From: Capitella teleta
Taxonomy: Eukaryota; Annelida; Polychaeta; Capitellidae
Assembly (NCBI GenBank): GCA_000328365.1
Contig: KB309260.1
Span: 26,529-90,528, forward strand
Length of the DNA: 64,000 nt
Reading direction: 5' to 3'
The notes under the pieces were generated by a model. It saw nothing but the letters and a program-made list of their open reading frames with translations. It was not told the origin of the DNA and searched no databases. The position numbers were made by a program, and so were the translations under genes. Below are positions 11,960-24,900 of the stretch, piece after piece; position 1 is the first letter of the stretch; each line of letters begins with the position of its first letter.

Positions 11960-12622
11960 TCTCGAAAAAATATGAGATAGAGATTCATGTTATTAAAATT
12001 CTAAATGGCGAAATTCAAATTTCCTCTCACAATATTTGTAAAATATGAGGTCATTGTTTCTCACCTTGATAGTAAATGAAGAGAGCTGCTATTTTGATGA
12101 AAGATCGAGACGTCGATGGTTGAATTTACCAAGAGGCTGAGTTGTGGTAACTTTGGAAATGGCGATGTAATCGTGTAGACATTCGTTAGCTTTGAAAGCG
12201 AGGGGGAACTAATGAGTGGAGAAGCCGGGGATTATTTTTATATATCGTCATTACGACCGTTAATAGCCTGCTCGACAGATCTCTGCTTCAGCTTGACTCC
12301 GCCCTAAGTATGCCAAGTGCGCTCGAGCGTGCAAGCGAGCTTGAAGCAGGGAGGCGGAGCATAGCTCCAAGCCCTTTAATCTTCTGCTCGTGCTTGTTAA
12401 AGTACTGAAATATTTCGCCTTTCACGTCACCTCCACGTATTTACACTTAACGCTTAAAGCGCGATATAGCTCCTGCCTGCTGGTCAATGCGGGCCACGTC
12501 AGGCTCACGTCGCCTGCAGGTGACCATGAGAGCGCGCAGATCAAGTACTCGCGCCACGTTAGCCTAATGTTACCTGCAGGTGACCAAAATTTACACCTGC
12601 TGGTAACGTTAGGGGAATGTTC
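11960..12622. mobile_element. insert within the gag region of LTR fossil 2
   Basis: AT-rich 5' part, then a GC-richer part with two imperfect copies of a unit around cctgcaggtgacc (about 12490-12590). No coding similarity seen. It separates the two gag pieces of the surrounding element, so it is younger than that element. Class unknown. Confidence 0.5.
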
Positions 12623-13317
12623 CGTGTTTGCTGGGAGAGTCGTGGAAGATGTTCGAACGGCAATGGCGCAACTATAGCAAGCTCTCTCGCCTCACTGAGA
12701 AACCACAGGACATACAAGTGACAATGCTCGAGATGTACCTCGGAGAGGAGGCCCTTCGAATCTATGATGGCTTACACTTTGACACTCCAGCATCCGAGCG
12801 CACTATGGAAGAAATCCTAGAGGCCATGAAAGCATATGCCGTCGGATTCGAGAATGAGTCCTACGAAAGGTTTATTTTCCGGAGTCGTACGCAAGACGAA
12901 AACGAGCCTTTCAGCGATTATTTAGCTGCTCTCCGTAAGTTGGCACTGACATGCAATTTCTGCAAGGGCTGCTTCGATGCAGAGATCCGTGATCAAATTG
13001 TATTCGGCATCCGCTGCTCAGACACAAGAGAGGACCTACTGAAAATCAATCCTTTGAGCATTGACATTTGCAGAGCTGCGGAATCTGCTGTCCACCAAGG
13101 AAAAATGTACCAGCAAACTGTATCCACTGGGAAAGTGAACAAACTCCCTCACGCAAGGGAACAATGGAAGACGGAAAAGAATCCTTCCAAGAGCAAGAAA
13201 ACTGAAGAACGCAAGTGTAAGTTTTGCGCAGGCTCCCATGAATTCAAGAAGGAGCTGTGCCCAGCTTGGGGCAAGATCTGTGGCAATTGTAGAAAACCCA
13301 ATCACCTCCCAGTCTGT

Positions 13318-13367
13318 NNNNNNNNNNNNNNNNNNNNNNNNNNNNNNNNNNNNNNNNNNNNNNNNNN
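13318..13367. other. assembly gap (50 N)
   Basis: Run of 50 N inside LTR fossil 2. Its length is probably a placeholder, so the frame across it is not known. Confidence 0.95.
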
Positions 13368-15334
13368 GAAGGAGGATCCCGATTTCATCCGTCCGCAAGT
13401 AGACGAAGAGCTAGACCGCCTCACCAAACTAGGCGTCATCACGCCAGTCACCGAGCCAACGCCCTGGGTGAGCCAGCTAGTAATTGCGAAAAAAAAGATG
13501 GCCGACTCAGGATCTGTCTCGACCCGCACGAACTGAACAAAGGGCTACAGCGCGAAAGGTACACCCTTCCCATCCTCGAAGACACGCTGGTGCAGCTCCA
13601 AGGATCCGTCTTCACCAAAGCGGACCTCTCGTCTGCCTTCTGGCAAGTGGAGCTTGACACGGAGTCAAGTCTCCTGACAACATTCCAAACCCACAGAGGC
13701 AGATACTGGTGGCTACGACTCCCATTTGGCCTCAATGTATCATCGGAAATCCTCCAAAAGAAGCTTAGCCAAGCGCTGGAGGGACTGCCTGGAGTCAGCT
13801 TCATGGCTGACGATGTCGTCATTTTCGGGAAGTCCAACGAGGAACACGACTTGAACCTCCACGGTTTTCTGTCCCGATGCAAGCAAGTCGGCATCAAACT
13901 GAACAGACAAAAGATGGAGCTGAGAACCCCATCAATCACCTTCATGGGCCATGTCATCTCAGCCAAAGGGGTATCAGTTAACCCCGAAAAAGTAAAGGCA
14001 ATCACAGAAATCAAAACACCATGCCACCTTGCAGAATTGCGCACCTACCTGGGAATGGTGAATTACGTAGGCAAATTCTGCCCGATGCTGGCAGACAAGA
14101 TCGCTGTAATGCAAAACTTGATGAAGAAAGATGTTGAATGGCACTGGACTGCAGTACACCAGAAAGCTTTTGAAGAAACGAAGGACCTGGTCTGCTCCGC
14201 TCCCGTGTTGGCTCTCTACGACCAACACAAACCACTTGCCCTGGAGACTGATGCATCAGAATATGGATTGGGGGCCGCCCTGATGCAGGAGGGAAGACCC
14301 ATCGCCTACGACAGTCGCCTCCTGTCAGCAGCAGAAAGAAACTATCACCCAATCGAAAAAGAAATGATGGCCATCGTCTTCGGCCTAAAAAGGTTCCAGC
14401 ATTACGCCTATGGCAGGGAACTCCTGGTGATCACCGATCATCAGCCCCTCGTGGGAATAACGAAAAAACCGCCGCACAAGGCCTCTAAGAGATTACAAGC
14501 AATGCAGCTGAAATTGCAAGAATACTCATTCTCGGTGACCTACAGACCCGACAGTCAAAATGACATCGCAGATGGCCTATTCCGAAACCCTGTAGATCAC
14601 CCTACCTTAAGCGAGACCATATATGTCGTGACCACAAATCCATTCTCAGATGCTCGTCTCGAGGAAGTTTGGACGGCCACAGCCGAAGACCCAACGCTCC
14701 AGCAGCTGGCGGACACAGTCGCAAAGGGGTGGCCAGAAACGCGCAAAGAAGTTCACGAATCGCTGCTCCCTTATTTCTCATATCGGGACGAACTCTCAAT
14801 TGAAGACGGAATCATTGACCGTGGCGAACGAGTCGTGATACCCAAACAGATGAGACTCGACATGATGAAGAGAACGCATATGGGCCACCTGGGGATCAAC
14901 AGCGCCCTACACAGGGCCCGCGAAGCCCTATTCTGGCCTGGCATGTCCAATGATATCAGACATCATGTGGAGAGCTGTGACGCATGCGCAACCTATGCGA
15001 ACAAACAGCACCGAGAAACCCCGGTAATGTCTGGGGTGCCAGAACAGCCTTGGATGCGGATGCGGCTGTTGGGCCGTCCCACTCAAACATTGATCCCCAC
15101 TCGGCGTTACCACGGATACGAATTCTCAAAGCGCGAAGCGGAGAAAAAGCAAGACGCCCGGCAAAATAAGCTTCTGAGAAAACACGCCGGAAAAGATTTG
15201 CCTCAGTTAAGAGTAGGCGACCACGTAAGAGTACAGCCCATCGACGGGTCAAAGAAATGGAAGGAAGCGATGTATATAAACGCAAGTGAAGGTCATAACG
15301 CTCTCAGGATGTTCTCGTTTTAAGAAAACATTGC

Positions 15335-15625
15335 TATAGTCGAGCGATCTCAGATAAAATTGAAAATATCAGTAGAAATGGATAGTTATACATGCTATTC
15401 GATATTTGCTAGTTAACTATACAAATTGCGAAAGTTTTAAACTATTTGTTGCTGTTTTATTGTCTTATTCACAGAAACAAAAATCGAAGCGACAGTCTCA
15501 TATCACTCGTCGATCAGTCTCAGCCCTGGGAAACTGGCTTAAAGTAAATTCCTAGACTTAGGAATTGGTTTAGCCAAGAGTTAAGAATCTTTGTGAATAG
15601 CGCCCCAGATCCGATCATTTTTATT
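15335..15625 (-). repeat. dispersed non-autonomous repeat, related to 61970-62245
   Basis: Read on the minus strand, about 15605-15540 gives ggggcgctattcacaaaga and continues with ttaagtctaag-like words. The same start (ggggcgctgttcacaaaga) and the ctctcaggatg end recur on the plus strand at 61976-62210. Looks like a MITE family; ends not resolved. Confidence 0.45.
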
Positions 15626-15782
15626 AACAAAAGAGGCTTCCCACAATGCGCTCATTGAACAAAATAAAATTCAACTGTGATTTCAACAGACTTTATGTCG
15701 CTCCAGGCCAAAGATCAAACTGCTATGAAGATAACCTCTGGCAGCTATCGGACGTTGCCTTTTCATTCATCACTTTATTTTG

Positions 15783-15890
15783 CTCTAGCAAAACATTTTG
15801 GAATAAAAAGACGCATCACCACGGACATCTATGGGTGAGCACCCATAGATGGGTGCATCACCCATCTATGGGTGAGTATGTCGCTGCACA
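15783..15890. repeat. 60-bp dispersed sequence plus local hairpin
   Basis: 15783-15835 (tagcaaaacattttggaata... to caccacggacatctat) recurs inverted at about 18724-18790. Directly after it, 15825-15880 contains nested inverted copies of catctatgggtg/cacccatagatg that can fold into a cruciform. Confidence 0.6.
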
Positions 15891-15959
15891 CGACACAGGA
15901 ACCGAAAGGAGTGGCACGGCGACTTCCGGCTATATCATAAAGAACAAGTATTTCAACTA

Positions 15960-16765
15960 AAGGTTGGCGTTATGAGGGAAATCATTTTATTATTATAAAT
16001 GAATTATAAGATCGAAGGACACATAGTAAAACATCACATAGTTGAAAATTACAATTGCAGTAGTAATGATAGGTAGTATGACGTATATATTGTAAAAATA
16101 GGGATTTATGAAGTAGAGGTGATGTACTGATTTGTTTGACCAAAAAAACTGCAAAAAGCATGAAATTAGACACGGAAATGATTGTTCAATCATTGTATTC
16201 ACTAAAGATTGAATTTTCTATTAAAATCTTCATTTTATCGCGATTTGTTGGTTTTTGTTTTGGAGTTTTTGTTTTGTTTTTTTTTTTTTTTTTTCCGTGA
16301 CGGAGAACGTGCGTTATGATATCCATAACTGTCATGTCCGATGCATGCTCTCAGTTGCTCTGGTATTCTATATATTATGTCAAAATAAAATTATGTAATG
16401 TCCTTACACCAATTTATTTCTTGCAAATATACTATAGAATACTAATGGCCAGACCATCTATTATAAATAAGAATAATTTTTTTAATAATTATTTTTATTT
16501 AAATAATTATTTTTATTTCTTTCATTGCAGTCACTGTTTATGTATCCCGTACACTATAACTGCCTCCCGACACACAAATATTGGTGTCATATATCCTCCT
16601 ACGATAATACCGGTCTCTGGTTTCAAACATGTAGATATAGCTTTCATTACTCAGTTGGATCGAGAAGCCGAATGAACATAAAAAGACTTTTTATTGAAAA
16701 CTCTCAAAAACGGTATGTCCAATTAAGATATTGAATGACAAGAAAGAGAGTGTTGAAAACAAATA
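15960..16765. other. AT-rich stretch without a recognised gene
   Basis: Low-complexity AT sequence, including a T-run at 16278-16296. The frames here look like chance. Nothing supported. Confidence 0.4.
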
Positions 16766-16769
16766 AAAA

Positions 16770-17944
16770 TTTATTAGTTACAATAGTTAATACATGCACT
16801 CATCATATCAAACCAAATTTCCATAAACAACTAATCAACTTTGAAGTTCTTATCAAAGCAAATGGTGCCTTGATAATTATAATTTGAAAAAAAAATGAAG
16901 CACATCAAATTCATGCGGTCATAGAGCTACGTTCAACCGATCTGAGTACAATGTAAAATTCAAGGTGAGAGTTATGTAATAGCAGGATTTTGCATGCACG
17001 TTCATTGATCAGTAATCAAGATTCGTTCAATGCAGTTCTGACCACAAGCACTGATGGAGTATTCACAACATATTTTCATCTCCAATTCACAATAACATCC
17101 ACCTGGAATCATTATTAGAAAAATAAAATGAATCATAATCACTATCTCTGAAATAAATGAAGCATCTGGGAATACATGAAAGAGCGAACAACCTTTAAAA
17201 ATATATATAGTATAATTATATACATCATGTTCAGTTCAAAGGAAAAGAAAACCAAGAAAGTAGCAAACAGCAAGTTGTTTGAAAGTAAATACATAACTTG
17301 TGTATGTTTTATTAGGTTAAGATATAAATTTAATTCATTTCTGTATCTTTTTAACAATTAATATAATCTTATATTATTATTCTGAATAGGAAAAACAGCA
17401 TTGGTTCACAGTAGTAGCTTAAACTTGTCTGAGCATACATGCTCATTACGTGTTTAATAGAATCAATAAAATGTTTGCAATCATTGCTAATCCCAATATG
17501 TACTTGTATGACTAGCATGATATTAAGTGAGTGTAGAGACTGGCAGTCAGTACACGTACGCCATCTGAATAATTATGTTCACCGTCAGACTATTATGGTA
17601 TATATACGTTTCCACACTTCCCCCAAGTGAACTCGGCAAGTAATACGCATGTGATATGCAACTGCAATGCTTAGCTGCAAAATTTAGCAATGTTTGCAAT
17701 AAATATTAGTTTATCTGAGTATCTCTAAATTTATATCATATATGAGTGTATATATTTGCAAAATAGTTTATACTATTTCAACTACAACACTGACACTCTG
17801 AGTCACTGTCTATTCAAGACTATAGGCCTCCAGTTAACACAAGAACACACGACTATCACCGATCCAGTCACAGAGAGGCGACTGGCCGGTGTCACAGTTA
17901 GACTTAGCATAACAATTACCACTGATGTATTGTGACATGCACTG
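16770..17944 (-). CDS. candidate small cysteine-rich protein, 3' part
   Basis: Not a known family. Two minus-strand segments with splice signals join in frame. 17944-17860 (acceptor gtcag, donor gtgata, ends phase 1) encodes QCMSQYISGNCYAKSNC followed by DTGQSPLCDWI. 17102-17002 (acceptor ttccag, phase 1) encodes GCYCELEMKICCEYSI, then SACGQNCIERILITDQ and a stop. An AATAAA (minus, 16775-16770) lies 230 bp after the stop. Together they show ten cysteines in about 60 residues, typical of a disulfide-rich secreted peptide. No signal-peptide exon was found upstream, so the gene is incomplete in this model or wrong. Chance cannot be excluded. Confidence 0.35.
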
Positions 17945-18654
17945 CTGACTTACTAACAAAATACATGTCAGGCATCATGTCACTCATTATTGCTCGTCAA
18001 ACAAAAGTCAACATTTCCAATGGTTATTCGCAATCACTGACAATGAACCCACCACGTGCATCGTTCCGTGTAAAATCGAGCTTTAGGCTTTTGAGGATTT
18101 CAACCAGATTGTGCGACAGGTTCGATCAGGTTGTTTCGATCGCCTTAGAAGAGAATTTCACAGAATTTATCAGCTCAGCTCAGTCTCTATAAAGTTGTTC
18201 TGTTTTCTTCCAAGTGAGAGAGGCATTGAAATCATAACGTAACAAGAGTGACGTTATGGTTGGAATTCATATATCGCGTGGGCGACGAGCACACAAAAGC
18301 AACGTAACAGTGGGGTTGTTTAAAGCGTAATGACGTAATTGTTGAAGTAATCTATAGAATTCCAACAATGTTATTAGTATCTTAATGAGGGTTTAATTTA
18401 TTGAAAAGTATTAATTTCAAATCGAAACACGAAACACATTGATTTATTGTCACTTGAAAAGTATATAATAAATATCTTTATATAGGATGCTAGTCATAAC
18501 GTTTGATAAAATGATTTGCAGATCCGTGTTTGGTATACCATAATAGCTTACCTGTGGTGAAACAGTGCGCAAGCGTATTGACATGAATTCGACGAATCTG
18601 ATTGGAAGAAAGTTGGACTGTCCAATCACGAGTCGAAGAAGTGTGTCCGAAGTG

Positions 18655-18790
18655 ATATTATAGGTTGGCGTCACGCCAACCAAAAATCTCCACGTATCAT
18701 TGCCCTGACCCTGACTGCTATACTTTCCGATAGATGTCCGTGGTGATGGTATGTCTTTTTAATCCAAATTGTTTTGCTATAGCAAGAAAA
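18655..18790. repeat. 19-bp palindrome and inverted copy of the 15.8-kb repeat
   Basis: 18664-18682 is the odd palindrome GGTTGGCGTCACGCCAACC. 18724-18790 is the reverse complement of 15783-15835. The two copies face each other around the candidate cysteine-rich gene. Probably ends of mobile elements. Confidence 0.5.
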
Positions 18791-18992
18791 TTCAGTTTCA
18801 AAAATCAACATTATGTAATTGTTTTCCAGTTGTTCTTCATCGCACATTTCGAACTTAATCATCAATCACATCATAGTTACATTAACACGTAACCACAAAA
18901 GCACAATTTTGTATACCTATTTAATCTATTATATTAATTATTATTGTACACAAATACGAAATAATGCGCAATATGATATGAATTTGAAAAAC

Positions 18993-21900
18993 TCAATTCG
19001 CAAGGAACTCTAGCTTCAAGACCCATGCCCACAGACAGGGCATTTTGTTTATAGGAATTGCCGGCACTTGGATGAGCATCCCTTCCTCTTGGTTATTCGC
19101 CCATCCGAACTTCGGTCCATCGTAGCCAAGGAGAGCAACCGTCGTTTTCTCTGTCGGTCGAGGTGACCCAAGTATGAGATCAGAAATTGGCCACTCTTGG
19201 AAGAAGGCATATGTCACGCCTTTTTTGTGTGTGTACCTTGAAAGAAAACAAGAAAGATCATTGGAATCCGGATTCCTGATATCCGATTTCCGATATTATA
19301 CAACAAATGTGCACTCTTAGTATTTTGCTATTTTGGAATTGACGGTTTTATATGGCAGTTCTCACCAGATATCAGGCGTGATGGTGTCATTCTGGGAAAC
19401 GGTCCAAGCCGAAGAAGCGTAAACAGCTTCTCCGTTGACTTTCATCCACTTCCCCATCTGACGAAGTCGTTCCTCGTAAATCGGAGGAATTGTACCAAAC
19501 GACGTCGGACCAACATTCATCAGCATGTTCCCACCGCAACTGAAGATTTGGAAAAATGTTGAACACTGTGTTTGTCACTGGATAATTCACCTGATAGTTT
19601 TGATGAAGTACTTCAGCAGGTGCTCGATACTCATGTATCTCTGTAGGTTGGAGTCTCGCCGGTAACCCCAGCTACTCACATCAATGGTCATCGCACTCTC
19701 CCAGGTAAACTGCTGTTTGATATCTGTAATCATAAACTTACTAAAATGTGGCTGAGTCTTAATAAAGCAAAAAAAAATTTCAAATATATGAGAAATTTGG
19801 AACAAGTGTAGTTTGAAACAACATAAAGACAAAGACACTTTGGGCCAATTGCTATCTTACCTGAACAGCCGTAATCCCATGTTCTAACTAATTAGTTCAT
19901 TAGCTACCTGTGGCACATCCAATAGTTACAATTAAAGCATCAAATTTGGTCTTTGACTAAAGGTAATCGAGGACTTAGAACACAATTGTGTCCAAAAAAA
20001 TATAACGGTTCTAAGCAGAAGTGAAATCGAATGATTGTGTCACATTAAAGCGCCTATTTACAACAGCTTTGAAAAGAATCTCACCGAAATGTGCTTTGTC
20101 TCCGCATGTGAAGTACGACCCGTGCCTGCACCAAGTCGTGGTCATACCCCATCTGTCATTGACCACCACAGAGTGCTTCACTGGACTGTATATCGGTCAA
20201 ATAAGGTCATACAAGAAGGCTTAGAAGGCAATGCGTTTACCTCTTACTGAAGAGCCATGATAAAAATTCGTGACTTCTCCAGTACCTGTAGTCACCAGGC
20301 ATCCAGTCACCATCAGAGAAAATCACTTCAGGATGATACCTCTCGACCATGTCAATCAACTCAGGAAATAACTTCTCCTGATGAACACAACATAGACTTG
20401 GTAATAAATGATAGCTAATGGTAATTCTATTGAACATAAAATCAACTCGGGAAATGTCTTCTTTAGTCGAACACGAGAGGGAGTTAGTAATTCAATGATA
20501 ACATGATGATAACTCCACTGAACACACAATATCTTAATGTATGTGTGTTGCATAAAAGCAATCAATCTCCAACTTAACATTGATTGAAAATTTCCCATAA
20601 CTTTCCAATATAAATGTACGCCTGAATGACTGTAGTCTCTGAGCAAATCAAAGCCTATGAAGGTCAACAAAGGTGGCACGAGCCGTTGAATTATTTGGTA
20701 TAAAATATTTACAAAGATTGCAAAAACCATGTATAGCGTTTCTGATTGTAAAATAGGCATTAGAAATAAAATTATAGGCCTTTAACATTTATTTAACATT
20801 AATTACCACTTACGTCAACAAAATTCGTGGTTTTGAAACGTGATGATATATCATTCAAGTACTTCGGATGAAAAGACTCCAAAAGTGACACGTACAGTCC
20901 AAATTTGACATTAGTATTGTCCATGGCAGCTTTCAGTTCACCTGTTGATGTAAATGACTTCACATGGAATTCATGACATCACAAAGAACTCTCACCGACG
21001 AGATCTCGTCCGGGCCCAGTGTCGTTGGAATTCCAGTTGAATGCTTGTTTTGATGGCCACATGGTGTAGCCATCGTGGTGCTTTGATGTCATCACAACAT
21101 ACCTATTGTCAAATCAATATCAATTAATGTTCATTGATATTAACTCGGTTACATATGGTTGGTTAAAGCGTCTCTGTATGTAATCACTATCTAGCTACAA
21201 TGCATGAAATGATTCTTTGGAATTTTAAATTTGAACTATATTCTACGGCAGATGTCAATTCCAGTGATGTGCAACTCTATTTGAGGTCTTTCAGAATTTT
21301 AATTCGAGATTCAGCCACAGAAACGAAAGATGCATTATTTGTGCTACTGAACTGACACATCGGAGAATCTCAGTCTGGAATAAAAATTATGAGGTGTCTG
21401 TCGTCTGTTCATAATCTTGTGATAATTCAGCAAAACAATTCACGGTATTCATAATAAATATATTCTGAACAAATATTACGGTATAAAGGACGAATCACCG
21501 CGTGAGCCTAAAGATAAAGTCTGGGCCCTATAGTTTTCTCACTAACGCCCTGAAATGACAAAATTGAAGGTATTCGAATAATTTGCGACCGTCCCGGAAT
21601 ATATTTGTACATGAAAAGAAAGCTTTTGCAAGTATAAAATTTGCGGCTGACCCTGCAAGTCTCCATGAAACGTGCTTCTGTTTACATTGACCACGTGACC
21701 GAAACTGTGACGTCGGCATACTTCCGTTTCGACTCCGTGTGACTTGTTAGCCTGTGAGCAAAAGATGGAGTTTCTAATAGAAAGGGTGGACGCTCGTGCG
21801 CTGCCATGTACTGTTCCAATGGTTACCGGAACAGGAAGCCCTGCTTCAAGTGGCCAAAAGACCCTCCCTCCCGTGCGTGTGTGATACACTCGATTGTGCG

Positions 21901-24900
21901 GTCTATCCCGGAATGCAAATGCCTACAAATATGCTTGTGAACGAACCTTGCAATGAACACTACAATATTATTCTTGGAATAGGGAGGGGGAGGGGAAGTT
22001 GTTATGAACTGTATAGTACGTGGGCCTATTGAACGGAAAAGATAAGTGATGGTAGTCTAGTGTCGTTTCCTACGAAACGGCGGTGGCGGTGGCTTCTCGT
22101 CTCTCGAATGCACGTGGGCAGATTGAGCAGTGAAACAATAACGCGGCGAAGACCAGGGACGAAAAGGCGATTTATACACCTCAACATGCGAATATAGCCT
22201 AGGGGGCCTAGGAGTGCACTGGAGCGTGGCAGCATTGTCAATTTCGCGCAAACGCGTGCGTCGCCACAGTATACGGTAGTCGATATTTCAATACTCCCTT
22301 CTAAAATTTCATTGATGATGGATCGAATCATCCCTACCTGCATGCATCCAGGGTCTGAATAATTGTACACCTATACCGTATCCGTTCTGAACTGCCGTCG
22401 GCTACAGAACTTGTCAGAATGTTTATACATGTACATAGACCTACTTATACAAGTTTATAGACTATTGGCCTTTTTTACTATAGGTTATAACTGTATTAAT
22501 TATATAATTTGGGTCTTTTTTAATCATCTACCATTTGTCATGTTTATTGCTTTGTTCTAAAAAGGTTACAGAAGTCTTTTGAGCAGTACATGCATCAAAT
22601 TCAGGCTGCTGGTATTGTCATCAATGCACTGTCGCAATAGCGGAAAGCATGGGACTCATGATTGTGACGTCATACCCTCTTGCGAGCGCTCGGCAATTTC
22701 CCACGTGTGCTCGGCATTCCTCGGCTCCGCGTTGCGTAATTCTTTATTTTGGTCAATAAATCACCCAAAATGTTACTGAATAAAGACGTTCTGAGCATTC
22801 AGGATGTATGTGAGCCAGATTTAAGGAAATCAGATAGAGATCCCAGACTTTATCTTTAAGTGTGATTTCAATTCCATTTTGTTCGTCGCCTCCATATTTG
22901 GTGAATAACAGGGATGTGAATTCATTTGAGGGTTATAAACGCTTTCGTCACATTGTCAGACAAATGTTAATCAATGTTCACAGATATTAGCTCGGTCAAT
23001 TATGCTTAATTAGACATTTCACTATAAGCAATGTATGAAACGATTTTTTGAGGTTAGTGAATATTGCTCAAAGCTTCCAATAATCAATAAATACAAATTC
23101 AATCATCGCACATCACATGATGTCAAATTCTAGTGCTGTAAACTCCATTTGAGACCTTCAAAATTTGAATTAACGCTTCAACATTTCTGGGCCACAGAAA
23201 CGCATGATCCATGGTGTGATTCTTGATGTGACACTGAAATGAAATATTCACTTAGACACTGACTCGAGATTACATTCCGATATAACGCGACGCGTCTGTT
23301 AATCTTGCATTCTATGTGCAAAATAAGCTCAAAACCGTCATAATGACCTCAACCTTCAAAGGACATTATATAAAACTATAAGTACAACAAAAATACTCTG
23401 TTATGATATTATGTGATATTATGCAATTATTAAAAATTGATTTAAATTTAAAATTAAAATTAAAATTAAAATTAATTATTAATTAATTATTATTAATTAA
23501 AATTAATTATTGTAAATTAAAATTAAAATTAAAATTAATTATTAGACGAATACAAGGACGTTGTATTAGTTTGAAAAGTCACATTTTCATATCGACTATT
23601 ACACAATAATGATGCAACTGAGCTGTATACACAGCTGGTTGACAAAAATTGTTCATGACCTCACCACCACCCCCTCAAAAAAACTACAGACTTCACTACT
23701 TACTTGGCACCTGATGATTGAAAAATGTTTGCCCATTCGTCTGGATTATACAACTCGGCAGTAAATTGCGGAGCAAAATCTTGGAATTTAAAATTGGGCT
23801 TGTAGTTTTTGGCCATGTACTCTCGCTTTTCAATTTGCTTGGGTAGTTCTCCTGCCATCTTCCAATTTCCCCAGAACTGTTCCGCAGAGGAACCCATGCT
23901 GGGCACCGAGAAGAGACCCCAGTGAAGGAAAATGCCCAGTTTGGCGTCAGGATACCATCGGGGCATTGGTCGACTGTCGAGGGAGTCCCAGTCAGGTTGG
24001 TATTGGAAGCCTGTGGTATCTAGTTTGACTCGACCAGGCTGAAGTTAAAAACATTTGTTGAATAAGAAATCCTGCAGACCACCCATTTAATGACGACTCA
24101 AGACCTTCAAGATCAATCCAGTGATTGTTTAAAGAGACAAAACTTTAAAGTTGGGCCTCAATTTTTCCATTAAAATAATCCCTTAAGACATGATCGGTTT
24201 TTTACGGCTCCACATAACCCATTCGGGTGATACGGGGCCAAAACAGAAGCCTTGAATCGGTTTTCTCCCTACTCTCATCGATAACTCCCAAGGTTTCATT
24301 CACCTGCATATCACAATAGACAGTATTACACAAAGCCTGTCCTTGTCAGTAATTTAGTCAGAATCTGGGTGTTAAGCCTTGCATAGAGTTGAACATGTCA
24401 AAATACTTACATAACGTTCATTTTTTCTTTGCTTTGTAGCCGAAATTTCAAGATGTTCTAATGGCTCTTGAAAATCTCTGTAAAATAATGTAAACAAAAT
24501 GAGTTGAAAACATTATGGAAACACTTGGAAAGAAGAAAGAATAAAATGCTGGATTTATTCAATGTTTTAACCAATTTAATTATAAATAGAATCAAAATTG
24601 TTCAATTCGCATAAATAATTGAGTAATTAGCATCATTTATGTTTAAAAGAATCATAATTGAAGATTCATTATTGGTGGATAAAAATAAATTCTCACGCAT
24701 GTAATTCTTGAACACTTTGTGGCCCTTCCACCCCGACCTGTACTGCATCCAGAGGATTGTCACTGTAAAGAAGGTTTAGTTCAGTAAAGATTATATCGAC
24801 TTTAAACCATGAGCGAGTTGAAAGAATGTCTTGATTTAAATACAAATCTCAATCCTAAAGAGGGAGGATTATAGCAATGGCTGAGGAGGGTACTTAATAG

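Larger units (their letters stand above)
11370..15330 (+). mobile_element. LTR retrotransposon fossil 2 (Ty3/gypsy), broken
   Basis: Plus-strand remains in order: an LTR-like end with AATAAA finishing ...cacgcaaca at about 11629; a primer-binding-like tggtggcagcgg directly after it; the gag start (about 11740-11960) and gag body (12628-13317) with a CCHC-like knuckle region; an assembly gap; reverse transcriptase (about 13370-14100, with FMADD motif); RNase H (about 14180-14600); an integrase zinc-binding region (about 14850-15010); and a chromo/C-terminal tail to about 15323. Gag is interrupted by a foreign insert of about 660 bp (about 11960-12620). No matching 3' LTR was found. The element is broken, with several breaks. 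Fossil 1 abuts its LTR and may have inserted into it. Confidence 0.85.
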
